Assembly (NCBI GenBank): GCA_024274855.1
Contig: JAJSAJ010000163.1
Span: forward strand, 1 to 20,192
Reading direction: 5' to 3'
Source: Planctomycetota bacterium
GTDB lineage: Bacteria; Planctomycetota; Planctomycetia; Pirellulales; Pirellulaceae
Length of the DNA stretch: 20,192 nt
Shown here: piece by piece, positions 1-8,937 of the stretch
Layout: each line of letters begins with the position of its first letter
How positions within the stretch are numbered: position 1 is the stretch's first letter
The notes under the pieces: generated by a model
Told to the model about the DNA's origin: nothing
The model's database searches: none
The model's input: the letters and a program-made list of their open reading frames with translations, nothing else
Program-made: the position numbers and the translations under genes

Positions 1-1
1 A

Positions 2-619
2 TATTCCTGCAGCTGGGCCTTTAATGGTCAGCGAATATTTGCTGTAACAGGCGACCGTCGCGTCAGGGGCTGGGCTCTCCGCGGCTGGAAACTCCTGGTC
101 GATACGTCTGGCCCAACGCGCCATGTGCACGTATGGGCATACGCGTTTCCGACGGCCGATGGAACACTCCTTTACGTAGCACATTCGGACCGTTGGACAG
201 CACTCGACATAAAGACGGGGAAAGTCGTACTGACCTTTCCATCGATCACCGAACTCACATCGCACGACGTTGAACCTACGGGCCGAATGTCGGTACTCGG
301 AGATTTTTCGGGAGGCGTCTATCTTCTCCAAGCGAAAGACGTGGCTCCCCTGACGCCAGTTGCCACGGTAGTACGTTTTCATCCTTTTGCCGACGTGCAA
401 TCCGCGCCACCAGTATTCCGGTGCTTTTTCTGCGGACGACTCTCCAGCGCAGCGGACGCTAGCCTCGGTGCGATCCAGGCGTTTGAATCCGAATTACAAG
501 AAGACCAAGTACCAACGCTTGATCTGCCGATGGCGGCATTCACCGATACAGGACTCTCGAGTTCGTGCACGCATTGCGGGCGAGAGACTCGACTGAATCC
601 ATTTGTGACTAACAACTAA
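2..619 (+). CDS. WD40-like beta-propeller protein with C-terminal zinc ribbon (5' end missing)
   Basis: The reading frame is open from the first bases of the window to the TAA at 617-619 (205 residues visible), so the true start lies upstream. The GTG at 125 is only an internal codon. The visible part holds two to three propeller-type blades, with segments such as RIFAVTGDRRVRGW and TLLYVAHSDRWTALDIKTGK, which have the strand pattern and GD/D-x-W ends of WD40-like repeats. After about residue 135 two Cys pairs follow (CFFC near residue 140 and CTHC near 190), which would make one zinc-ribbon-like site. Propellers of this kind act as protein-interaction platforms and no catalytic motif is visible. 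The next gene starts 72 bases downstream on the same strand and also carries zinc ribbons, so the two may be co-transcribed and act together (inference). There is no signal peptide information because the N-terminus is missing. Confidence 0.75.
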   Translation, partial: YSCSWAFNGQRIFAVTGDRRVRGWALRGWKLLVDTSGPTRHVHVWAYAFPTADGTLLYVAHSDRWTALDIKTGKVVLTFPSITELTSHDVEPTGRMSVLGDFSGGVYLLQAKDVAPLTPVATVVRFHPFADVQSAPPVFRCFFCGRLSSAADASLGAIQAFESELQEDQVPTLDLPMAAFTDTGLSSSCTHCGRETRLNPFVTNN

Positions 620-691
620 GGCCGTTTTATTAACAACGCTCGATAGCCGTCAGATGTCAAAAACGCACACGTGAAGCAGAAAGGGCCGGAG

Positions 692-3568
692 ATGACGAAC
701 CAATGGGAAAATGCTCGCGACAACCAAGCGAAACTCGAGAGCGAGCGAGCAATCATTCTCGACGCGATGGTTCTCTCGACATTGAAGCTATTTCGAGAGC
801 ACGTGCTGCAATCTGGCGACCAGGCTACTGCACCAGATTCACCTTGCGTCAGCACCATCGTCCGATTTTTCAACGATCAGCTTGATACGCCGATTACGCC
901 TGACAACGTGTCACAGCACCTCATGCAGCTCGCGATCAAAGTGGGTACCTGGCAGAATATGGATGACTATGAGCAAGCGATCCACGAGACAGTGGGCGAA
1001 CTTGGCAACTTGCTGAATACAAAGCAAAGCTATGCGCTACTCAATGCATTGCCCTGCCTCTACCAAAAGCAATGGAATGACATTCCGGATAACGTGCTGC
1101 AGATCATTGAGATTGTTGCCTTGTGCCTGCTCGAAGAGTCCGATGCTGAACGTTTTATGAAACAGGCCCGCGCCGGTAGTGCGCCGACCGAAACACCCGC
1201 CGAACGCAACCGGAAGAAAAAGCAAATCTTTGAAGGCATCATCATGATCACCATGCCGGCAATCTTCCATCGAATGGCCATGGAGAAATGCGATCTGCAA
1301 AGTGTGTCACGGCCTTTCTGGCGAACGGCTCACGAGTTCATCACGAAAGATCTTGGCTTCGAGTATCGCTCCAGAGAGATAACCAAGGATCTCGGCCAGT
1401 TTCTCCCCCGCTGGGTGCAGGTCACTTCTCCCAGACACCCCCAGTATCTTGAGGGAATCGAGCGTCTCAAGACCGTACTCACAACGGGCCAACTGAAAAA
1501 CCTCGCCGCCATTCTTCCCTGCATGCTGGGGAAGACCTGGAGCACGATAAACACGCCGCTTCGCGACCTGCTGAGTAGTTGTGTTGGGCTATTGCTGGAA
1601 GACGAAGCGCCGGACACTCTCCGCGAACTCGGAGTGATGAAGACAACGGATCAGTTGAGTTCAAGAGAGGGAAACCAGATCTTCGAGACCATGATACGCT
1701 CGACAATCCCGTTACTCGCTCCTCGTATAATGGCGTCCTCGGCGAAGAACGACGTCATGAGCAACTCCGTCGCGTTTGCGGAAGCGTTGTTTCGTGTCTA
1801 CATGGAAGTCACGGGGGCCGAGATGGGCGATGATTCCCTTCAGGTGATAATGCAGACACTCAGCAATGAGCCGGATCTTCTAGTGCGAGAACCGGACGCC
1901 ATCGAAGAAGACTGGATACGACTCGCCACATTGCTGACGCGGGAACAAGCAGAACACTTCATCGAACTTCTGCCTCAGCTTTCCGGTGAAGGTGATCCGG
2001 AATTCATCACCGCGTTCGTCGGCATGTGCCGCACTGCGATGCTGGATGGCGAACGAGAACCGCCACACTCCGTGCAACAGAAACGAAAGTCGACCCCGAC
2101 AACGGCCTCGAATCCCGTTCTCAACAGGGCTTCCCCTGTAAGGCCGGTCGACGCAACCGCTAAGCCTCCGAATCAATCGGAGGATTCCAAGACACGTACT
2201 GCCCGCTGTGACGTGTGCGGGAATCTGCGAGAAGGAACTCTTGACCAACGCGGTTTCTTCCAATCGCAAATCGCCGTAATCTGCGGCGAGAGCAAGCCGC
2301 CGAATGATCTGGTGTTCCCATTCATCGCAACCTGCGAAAAGTGTGATATCGATGTGTGTCGAGAGTGCGTCGACTGGAAGAAAGACTCGTCGCTCGCCCC
2401 ACCCGATGTCGATTCGAACTCAGTCTTTGGGCAACCCTTGCGTCCCATCTGCCCCACCTGCGGCGACAATCTGCAAAATAAGACTGTCGCCGACAACGCT
2501 CGACTCATCAGCTTCCTCCAGGACTTTCAGAAACACCCCTTGGATGTGGATGTCAACGCAGCAGAACGACTGCTTGGAAAACTGCAAGAAGATGAAACAG
2601 CACTTCGGAGCATCCACAACGATCAGCTCGTTGATTTGCTGAAAGAGCAATTGACGACTATCGTCAAGCTGACACAGGAATCCGAACAGCTTCCGACGGA
2701 GACGCCAGTCGCTGCATCGACTAAACCGACGGCGACGATTGAAGATCTGATGACGCTTGAAAAGCAGGGAAAGCGAGCTCTCACGGATAAGCAATACGAA
2801 GAGGCTATCGCAACTTTTTCTGAAGGTGAACAACTCTGCGAGCGAGCCCAGGATTACTCCAATCAAACTGTGTTCATCAACCACCAAGCGGAGGCCGAAC
2901 GACAGCGACTGAATTTCGGACGCGCGGCTCGCCATTTTGAACGGTCTGCGGAGCTTTGTCGGCAGCATGCGGACCATCGAGGCACTGCCCGATCGCTGGC
3001 CAATCAGGCCGTCGTGCTCGCCACGATTGAGAAAATGACCGAGTCTTTTCAGAAACTGTTGGCCGCTTTCCAAATCGCTGCAGAGTATGGCATCGAACAG
3101 GACAACGGAGAGCTATTCCCAAAATCAATTCTGGATGTGGTCCTCGGTCTGTTTCAAAAGAACCTGTCCACTGATCCCACACAAGTGAGAGGTCAACTCG
3201 ATTTAGTGCAATCCATTATCGGAATTCTCCAAAACCATCAGGGGACCAAGAAAGCGCCCAGCAACGCCACACCGGGACAGGACTTGCCAGAGACCGTGGT
3301 GGAACAGGATGACAACGGAGATGCTCCAAATCAGGCTGAACAGATTTGCCCAGCGTGTGAGAAAAGTGAACCCCCGTCAATCATCAACGGCACTGCCTAT
3401 TGTGCGAACTGCGGCGAGAAACTCCTCCAGACCGACCCAACAACGCTTGAGCAGCAGGCTCAACCTCCTTCACCAGTCTGCTCAGGCTGTGGGCACAGCG
3501 ACCCAGTCTCCGTGATCAATGGCGTTACCTATTGTGCGAACTGCGGTGAACAACTCGATAACGGATGA
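692..3568 (+). CDS. Large modular protein: three helical repeats, Cys-rich zinc region, TPR-like segment, two C-terminal zinc ribbons
   Basis: I chose the ATG at 692 because AAGGG at 681-685 lies six bases upstream. The in-frame GTG at 671 has no good ribosome site. The product is 958 residues with no signal peptide or membrane segment, so it is probably cytoplasmic. The N-terminal half contains three related helical units starting near residues 20, 178 and 329 (compare QIFEGIIMITMPAIFHRMA with QIFETMIRSTIPLLAPRIMA), each ending in an L-x-x-LPxL helix pair. Around residues 506-595 there is a zinc-binding region with CDVC, CEKC, CREC and CPTC pairs. Residues from about 685 to 800 look like TPR helices (KQYEEAIATFSEGEQLCERA). 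The C-terminus has two zinc ribbons starting at residues 886 (CPAC/CANC) and 930 (CSGC/CANC). I do not recognise the family. The build suggests a scaffold or adaptor, possibly a partner of the upstream propeller protein. Confidence 0.8.
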   Translation: MTNQWENARDNQAKLESERAIILDAMVLSTLKLFREHVLQSGDQATAPDSPCVSTIVRFFNDQLDTPITPDNVSQHLMQLAIKVGTWQNMDDYEQAIHETVGELGNLLNTKQSYALLNALPCLYQKQWNDIPDNVLQIIEIVALCLLEESDAERFMKQARAGSAPTETPAERNRKKKQIFEGIIMITMPAIFHRMAMEKCDLQSVSRPFWRTAHEFITKDLGFEYRSREITKDLGQFLPRWVQVTSPRHPQYLEGIERLKTVLTTGQLKNLAAILPCMLGKTWSTINTPLRDLLSSCVGLLLEDEAPDTLRELGVMKTTDQLSSREGNQIFETMIRSTIPLLAPRIMASSAKNDVMSNSVAFAEALFRVYMEVTGAEMGDDSLQVIMQTLSNEPDLLVREPDAIEEDWIRLATLLTREQAEHFIELLPQLSGEGDPEFITAFVGMCRTAMLDGEREPPHSVQQKRKSTPTTASNPVLNRASPVRPVDATAKPPNQSEDSKTRTARCDVCGNLREGTLDQRGFFQSQIAVICGESKPPNDLVFPFIATCEKCDIDVCRECVDWKKDSSLAPPDVDSNSVFGQPLRPICPTCGDNLQNKTVADNARLISFLQDFQKHPLDVDVNAAERLLGKLQEDETALRSIHNDQLVDLLKEQLTTIVKLTQESEQLPTETPVAASTKPTATIEDLMTLEKQGKRALTDKQYEEAIATFSEGEQLCERAQDYSNQTVFINHQAEAERQRLNFGRAARHFERSAELCRQHADHRGTARSLANQAVVLATIEKMTESFQKLLAAFQIAAEYGIEQDNGELFPKSILDVVLGLFQKNLSTDPTQVRGQLDLVQSIIGILQNHQGTKKAPSNATPGQDLPETVVEQDDNGDAPNQAEQICPACEKSEPPSIINGTAYCANCGEKLLQTDPTTLEQQAQPPSPVCSGCGHSDPVSVINGVTYCANCGEQLDNG

Positions 3569-3882
3569 GACGAAGACTTCGAATCCGGTGTCACATCTTA
3601 GGGATGACTCAGAACTGACTTCCCCGTTTCGGTCTTCGAACCGGTTTCAATGCTCCACGACTAGAACGGAAATGGAATAAATGCCGTTTTCCTCTTGGAG
3701 TGCGGCGGCTCGACACCGCTTTGGACTTGCTTTTCGGTACCGTCGCACAATAGAGTGAAAACAGTGACTTACCCGCGACTGAAAAGAAAAAGCCGTAGAA
3801 GTTGAGTCAACCTGCAGCGACCAACGGGAGCGGGTTGACACGGTCCGAACGCCATCTCGCAATGGTCCGAGGTCCTGCACCG
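3569..3882. other. Intergenic region between convergent genes
   Basis: These 314 bases separate the 3' ends of two convergent genes and hold no credible coding frame. An imperfect direct repeat of about 16 bases occurs at 3577-3593 and 3634-3649 (both begin CTTCGAA). A weak stem, AACGG (3665-3669) with CCGTT (3684-3688), is followed by TTCC and might end transcription of the upstream gene. A stronger inverted repeat near 3806-3839 is listed separately. Confidence 0.5.
3806..3839 (-). terminator. Inverted repeat, possible terminator of the YbjN/CesT-like gene
   Basis: GTCAACC (3806-3812) pairs perfectly with GGTTGAC (3833-3839) across a 20-base loop. It lies 44 bases past the stop codon of the minus-strand gene. 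On that strand it is followed within about 15 bases by a T-rich run (3783-3793 region). The loop is long for a classical terminator. The left arm also belongs to a second palindrome, GTTGAGTCAAC (3801-3811), so a binding-site role is an alternative. Confidence 0.3.
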
Positions 3883-4296
3883 TCAGGCAGCCTCTTGGGG
3901 AATTCCAAACTCCGTGACCAGCGGCGTTAAGATTTGGTAATAGGTCACAGCTGCCATATCCAACATCGCACTCAACTCTTCCGCCGTAAGGCCGCTCATG
4001 GGATGGCTATTTTTCCATGCCAATTGTCGACCCTGGTCATTCAAACAAATCCCACCATTGTTGAGGTTGTAATTCGTTGCCAAGAATCGGCGAAACAGGG
4101 GTGCGAGATTATCTTTCGGAAGATACCCCCAATTCACGACCAGATGCACAGTGTTCTCGATCAGCAATACGACAATCTTGACGCCACGTACCGTCACCAC
4201 GGTCAAATGCGAATCCGGAGTCCCACCAGGCACAAGATTCGCATCGATGGCCGCAAGGTTCAGAAGTTCAGCAAGCTTCTCGCGATTGTCAGACAT
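3883..4296 (-). CDS. YbjN / CesT-chaperone-fold-like small protein
   Basis: The start at 4296 (MSDNREKLAELL) is favoured over the longer frame because GAGGAG (4304-4309 on the complement) sits seven bases upstream, an excellent ribosome site. The protein has 137 residues and no signal peptide. It has an alpha-beta-beta-beta-alpha-beta-beta-alpha pattern: an N-terminal helix, strands HLTVVTVRGVKIVVLLIEN and TVHLVVNWGYL, a helix PLFRRFLATNYNLN, a strand pair GGICLNDQGRQLAWKNSHP and a C-terminal helix. This layout, with the short N-x-x-x-x-G turn and hydrophobic final helix, resembles YbjN and type III secretion chaperones of the CesT type, which bind partner proteins. The assignment is by pattern only. 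It lies tail to tail with the large zinc-ribbon gene, and a possible Cys-rich frame overlaps its 5' end. Confidence 0.7.
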   Translation of the reverse strand: MSDNREKLAELLNLAAIDANLVPGGTPDSHLTVVTVRGVKIVVLLIENTVHLVVNWGYLPKDNLAPLFRRFLATNYNLNNGGICLNDQGRQLAWKNSHPMSGLTAEELSAMLDMAAVTYYQILTPLVTEFGIPQEAA

Positions 4297-4519
4297 CAAT
4301 GGGCTCCTCGTTGGAAATGTGAGCGAGTAAGAACCACTCGATATTATGCCCGTGGAAATACATGGTGGCAAGACCGGTGCATCCGCCACGAAGAGGATGA
4401 GCGACGGGTTCTTTGCACCACGGACAATCGAATTGTGCACAGGGCGGCAGGGCCGGAACTAAATCCAAATTACCGCTCGTAATTGGTTCAAGACCCTGCC
4501 TCGTTAGAGTCTTATACCG
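4268..4519 (-). CDS. Possible Cys-rich small frame upstream of and overlapping the YbjN-like gene
   Basis: On the minus strand a frame stays open from just after a TAA (4522-4520) to the TGA at 4270-4268, 83 codons, ending 29 bases inside the YbjN-like gene. Its sequence has a plausible protein character: a Pro-rich lead, Cys residues spaced C-x5-C-x2-C (CAQFDCPWCK), a further Cys in RGGCTG, then aromatic and hydrophobic helix-like sequence to an NEEP motif. NEEP is encoded by the ribosome site of the next gene, as in translationally coupled pairs. It has no ATG before codon 53. Only a TTG codon (for Leu in GNLD) is available early on, so it may be a 5'-truncated remnant, a rare-start gene or chance. 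I do not recognise it. Confidence 0.25.
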
Positions 4520-4907
4520 TTACCGGTCAAGTCTTGTGCAAAATGGCAAGAAGTTTTTCCATGCTGTTCCCACCGATATCGTTGATATTCTTTCTCGGTT
4601 TCCGCGTCTACAATATCTTTGGCCAAAAACATGCTATCCTGCTCTCTTGAAAGAAACGGGGTGCTCGCCAGTATCCGTCAAGTCTGCGAGGCTGATTCTT
4701 CGGTAACTGGACAATGCCACAAATACTGAACGTGGTTCTTACGTGGCAGGATCATACCCTAATGAAAGAAATGGCCACGAATACCGCGGTGGTATCAAAG
4801 ATGGGGAAGACCTTGTGCCCACATCTCGACATGCTGCGGCTTCCAAACAGACCGTACCACGGCGGGTGTAAATGCAAGTGTTCCCGACCAGAGATAGGAA
4901 TGAAAAA
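4520..4907. other. Non-coding region upstream of the DUF6259-like gene
   Basis: I see no supportable gene here. The short plus-strand frames lack ribosome sites and family character. The stretch is more AT-rich than its surroundings (around 4530-4650), as expected for a promoter region. TTGATA at 4582 and TACAAT at 4609 are present but 21 bases apart, too far for a convincing sigma-70 promoter. Confidence 0.35.
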
Positions 4908-7900
4908 GTGAAAACTGCTTTCTTGTTGCTTGCCCTGACTGTATCGATTGCGTCTGCCGCCCCGGTTATCCGAGTGCAGAACGGCTCTGCTGAGCTGTTC
5001 CAGGCTGTGGTCTCCCGGCCATTGAGTGCGGCACAAGCTGCGCAATTCGCGAGCCGACGGTTGGTCGAACTCGACTCGTCGGGAAGAATCATCGCCACGG
5101 TGCCAGCCGTGATCGACACATCATCAGGCGTCCCGGAACTGGTCTGCATGCTTCCCGGGCTCACGGCGCCGGGCGCATTGCGGACACTGGCACTGAGCGA
5201 CGCAGCCCCCGAACACGGAGCGACACAGAGCGACCTGGAAGTGGAAACCGACGGCGCTTTCATCACCATCCGCAACTCGTATTTCCAGCTGCAGCACCCG
5301 GTAAAAGGGCGAGGCGGCCTGCCACGGAACATCATCTTCCAGCTGTCCGGTCAAAAAGACGACAAGCTCTATCTGCTCGATCGAGTGTTTCGTCGCGACA
5401 CGCGAGAACAGCTCATGGCCGGTCAAGACGAGTCGGCCACGGCGCGCGTGGTGTATTCGAGCCCGTTGCGTGTGGTCGTCGAAACACGAACGCGATTCGT
5501 GCGTCAAGCCAAGACCGGCCAAGGTAATCCCCGCGCCGTCTATCGCTTCGTATACTCTCCCTACTCTCCCATGGTCGACGTGACCGCTCGGTTCGAGAAA
5601 GACGATGATACGGTCTGGGACGAGCTGCACTTTCTACACCTGACGCGTAACGATTTCCATTACACGAACTTCATCATTGGCGAGCCGCCGAAGGTGATTC
5701 CGATGCAGACACCGGGAGTCAAGAGCACGGGTCATTCAGCTCGATCCTGGGCTCTCATGGCCACCAACAGCGACGCGGCGGGAGTTGGCAAAGGGGGCGT
5801 GACCTGTTGGGATGCATCCGATGAATTCCACTACTACGTCTGTCCGAATCGGATCAGCTGGAAAGATCGTGTGGTGACCCGCGCAAGCGCCCTCTATTTT
5901 GGCCCCGCCACCGATCCGTCCGAATACAGCCGCTGGCTGTCACCAAAGCCTTCCACACGAGTGTCTCTAATCAACAACGGGATGGTCGTGGACGTAGGTG
6001 GACCGGACGAGGCCGTGCCACAAGGCGCACATGAGTTGACAAACGACGCATTGCGGATGGTTTTTTCCGATGCCAAGCACGGCTTCGACTGCCTGGGGAT
6101 CGAAAATCGACTGGCCGGAAACACGCGTTTTGTGCGTGCGCGAAAAGACGTGCCAGGGCTATGGGAGATCGAGTTCCGCAGTCCTTACAAGGCCGTCGCC
6201 GAGCGGAACACCGGAGAAGCATATGAAGTCGTCTTGCTGGACAATCATGCCGAGGGCAAATTGGCGGCCGCGCTGCACGCTCGAACGCTCACACTCCAAT
6301 GGAAACACTTGGACCTCGGTGACGAAAAGGATGTGGTCGATGTAACCGCCACGATCCTCCTGCCAAACGGTGGCGCACCGAGCGAATGGCGCATCGACGT
6401 AGCCAACCGCAGTACCCGATACGGGGTCTACGAAACTCGGTTCCCCTATTTGCCATCAGTGAATCGTCGCGGACTCGGTACCACACTGGTGCCGGGCGGC
6501 AACTGGGGTGGCGAATTACGGGACGCCAAGGGACGCTGGAACCTGGCCTATCCTTCCACGCGATGTCCGGTCCAGTGCATGGGGTTCATGCACAATCACG
6601 CCGGGTTATACTTCGCATCACACGATCCGGGTGCGCGTACCAAGACGTTGCAAATCAGCGATGAGCAAGATGCAACCATCTCCGTATTGGCCGAAAACGC
6701 AACGATTCCCGGAAACAGTCAGAAGAGTGAGTTTCCGTTTGTCATCGCGGCAGACACGGGCGACTGGTGGGGGGCGGCGCGTCTCTACCGCGCCTGGGCC
6801 ACACAGCAGTCGTGGTGCCGGAAAGGATGGATCCGCGACCGCAATGACATCCCCGAGCGACTCAAGGATTTGGGTTTCTGGTGGATCGAAAGTGGAGCTC
6901 CAGACCGTGTCGGCCCACTGTTGTTAACGGCGGAGAAGCGGTGCGGTGATCTCAACATCGGGACGCACTGGTATAACTGGCACAAGATCCCCTTCGACAA
7001 CAGTTACCCTGAGTACTTTCCAACTAAACCTCGATTTGCAGAAGTCACACGACAACTGACCGCACGTAATCAGATCGTCATGCCATACATCAACGGCCGG
7101 CTCTGGGACAGCGCCATCGAGAGTTTTAAGAAAACGGGACTCGCGGGCAGCTGCAAGCAACCGTCCGGCGAGAACTACATCGAGGTCTATGGTTCCGGAC
7201 GCAAATTGTCACCGATGTGCCCAACAACCAAGATCTGGCAAGACAAGATGGCGGAAGTATCCCACCGACTCATCCATGAATATGGTGTCAACGGGATCTA
7301 CTACGATCAAATCGGCGCGGCAAGACCCAAGCCCTGTTACGATCCAAGTCATGGACATCCGCTTGGAGGCGGGCGGCATTGGGTGGATGGCTACCGCAAG
7401 ATGCTCGCCCCTATCAAGGTCGAAGCCGCCAGGGCCGGCTGCGTGATGACCACCGAAAACACAGCCGAACCTTACATGGATAACATCGACGCTTATCTGG
7501 CCTGGATTCCGCGCTACGATACCGACGTGCCGTTGCTGCCGGCCGTCTATTCGGGCTACACGATCTACTTCACCAGCCCCCAGGCGCCCCAGGACGACTT
7601 GGACGCCTATGCACAAGCCCAAGGCCGCGATTTTCTGTGGGGGTGCCAGCTCGGTTGGAACGCTACCTGGATGCTGGAAGACCAGCACCGCGAGAAACTC
7701 GATTTCATGCTTAAGGCAAGCCGTCTGCGCGTGGCTGCCAGAAAGTACATGCTTCTCGGACAACTGCTCGACGAAGTTCGGCCCGCGGAACTCGTGCCGC
7801 CGATGACGACCATTTGGAATCGCCGCACGCCCCACGTCGCGACACTCCCCTCGGTTATGGGCACGATCTGGCGATCGGTCGACGGCCAGCTGGCCGTGGC

Positions 7901-8831
7901 CATGGTCAACACGTGCGGCACACCTCGCACGTTTGTGTACACTGTAACACCGAAGGACCTGCTTCCGAGTTCCGAGAAGACTGCCGACACCTGGCTGGTC
8001 GAACGCCTGACCGAGCACGGCACCATGCCGACCGACTTCGTGTTGGGCCGATCCATTTGCCGACACGAGACGCTTGCCCCACATGAAATCCGAGTACTGA
8101 CGATTCAGCCCGGCACGACCGCCACGCTGGCAGATTCCGTGGAACGGGCCAAGGCTTCGTCGGATGACCCGATTCTGAAACGGACCGCAGCGGAGTTTCT
8201 TTTCGACCGGGCGCTAGCCGATCGTGGTATTCGTCTTGACGTGCCATCTGTGAACCAGGTGTTAGTGCGGGGAGAACCCCTGGACCTGACATTCCAAGTC
8301 ACAACCACGCGCGAGCCCGCCGAGTTCGAGCTAGACTGTCGAGGGAGCACGACACGCGCAAGCGTACCGGCGGGCAGCAGCCGCTCTGTTGTCCGTCAGC
8401 TCTGGATCGAGGAGGACGGAGATGGAGAAGCCGAAATCACCGCCACGGTACGTCTTCCAGAAGCGAATGTCCAGCGGCAGTATGTTGTGCACGTTCGCTT
8501 CGTTCCAACCGTATCGGTTCAGGTAAGCATGCCTTCGGAAGCGTACGGCGGACAGAGTTTCCTGTTGCCCGTGGTTGTGCGGAACAACAGCCGTGCCATG
8601 CGCCAAGGGAGGATTATACTGCAGGTCCCCAATACGTGGTCGATTCGCCCGGCTGCTGATTTCACTGTTGCTCAACTGGCGCCCGGCGCGATGCGTTCCT
8701 ATCTGCTGACCTGCCGCACGCCTCGGACGAAGGCGGACAATCGAGTCACTTTTTCCGCGTTCTTCGCTGAGCGAAGCGCTCCCGTCAGTATGCTGATACG
8801 AAAATCACGCCCCGACGGCAAGGAAGACTGA
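4908..8831 (+). CDS. Secreted DUF6259-like glycoside hydrolase
   Basis: The GTG at 4908 is preferred because AGGA (4896-4899) lies eight bases upstream and it gives a classical signal peptide (MKTAFLLLALTVSIASAA, cleavage near residue 18). The ATG at 4872 would add 12 charged residues. The mature protein of about 1290 residues starts with beta-sandwich modules. From about residue 620 (GDWWGAARLYRAW) it runs into an alpha/beta barrel typical of DUF6259 and related glycosidases. Two acidic residues stand out: D800 in GIYYDQIG, at a strand end like a retaining-enzyme nucleophile, and E850 in MTTENTAEP, a possible acid/base. The last 250 residues form Ig-like beta domains similar to NEW3-type modules. 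It probably hydrolyses a complex glycan outside the cytoplasm, and the substrate cannot be read from sequence. The next secreted gene follows 106 bases downstream on the same strand. Confidence 0.8.
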   Translation: MKTAFLLLALTVSIASAAPVIRVQNGSAELFQAVVSRPLSAAQAAQFASRRLVELDSSGRIIATVPAVIDTSSGVPELVCMLPGLTAPGALRTLALSDAAPEHGATQSDLEVETDGAFITIRNSYFQLQHPVKGRGGLPRNIIFQLSGQKDDKLYLLDRVFRRDTREQLMAGQDESATARVVYSSPLRVVVETRTRFVRQAKTGQGNPRAVYRFVYSPYSPMVDVTARFEKDDDTVWDELHFLHLTRNDFHYTNFIIGEPPKVIPMQTPGVKSTGHSARSWALMATNSDAAGVGKGGVTCWDASDEFHYYVCPNRISWKDRVVTRASALYFGPATDPSEYSRWLSPKPSTRVSLINNGMVVDVGGPDEAVPQGAHELTNDALRMVFSDAKHGFDCLGIENRLAGNTRFVRARKDVPGLWEIEFRSPYKAVAERNTGEAYEVVLLDNHAEGKLAAALHARTLTLQWKHLDLGDEKDVVDVTATILLPNGGAPSEWRIDVANRSTRYGVYETRFPYLPSVNRRGLGTTLVPGGNWGGELRDAKGRWNLAYPSTRCPVQCMGFMHNHAGLYFASHDPGARTKTLQISDEQDATISVLAENATIPGNSQKSEFPFVIAADTGDWWGAARLYRAWATQQSWCRKGWIRDRNDIPERLKDLGFWWIESGAPDRVGPLLLTAEKRCGDLNIGTHWYNWHKIPFDNSYPEYFPTKPRFAEVTRQLTARNQIVMPYINGRLWDSAIESFKKTGLAGSCKQPSGENYIEVYGSGRKLSPMCPTTKIWQDKMAEVSHRLIHEYGVNGIYYDQIGAARPKPCYDPSHGHPLGGGRHWVDGYRKMLAPIKVEAARAGCVMTTENTAEPYMDNIDAYLAWIPRYDTDVPLLPAVYSGYTIYFTSPQAPQDDLDAYAQAQGRDFLWGCQLGWNATWMLEDQHREKLDFMLKASRLRVAARKYMLLGQLLDEVRPAELVPPMTTIWNRRTPHVATLPSVMGTIWRSVDGQLAVAMVNTCGTPRTFVYTVTPKDLLPSSEKTADTWLVERLTEHGTMPTDFVLGRSICRHETLAPHEIRVLTIQPGTTATLADSVERAKASSDDPILKRTAAEFLFDRALADRGIRLDVPSVNQVLVRGEPLDLTFQVTTTREPAEFELDCRGSTTRASVPAGSSRSVVRQLWIEEDGDGEAEITATVRLPEANVQRQYVVHVRFVPTVSVQVSMPSEAYGGQSFLLPVVVRNNSRAMRQGRIILQVPNTWSIRPAADFTVAQLAPGAMRSYLLTCRTPRTKADNRVTFSAFFAERSAPVSMLIRKSRPDGKED

Positions 8832-8937
8832 CCCGTGAGGTTCTGGTGGCCGATATCGTTCCGCTTTCCAACTCCCATCATCCCAATACCTATGCCACCG
8901 AATCTTCACAACGTAAGCAACTCAAACGGAGAAACAG

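Noticed and set aside
4413..4911. Short plus-strand frames in the gap before the DUF6259-like gene
   Set aside because: They have no ribosome sites and no recognisable motifs.
7209..8084. 291-codon minus-strand frame
   Set aside because: It is antisense to the well-supported DUF6259-like gene.
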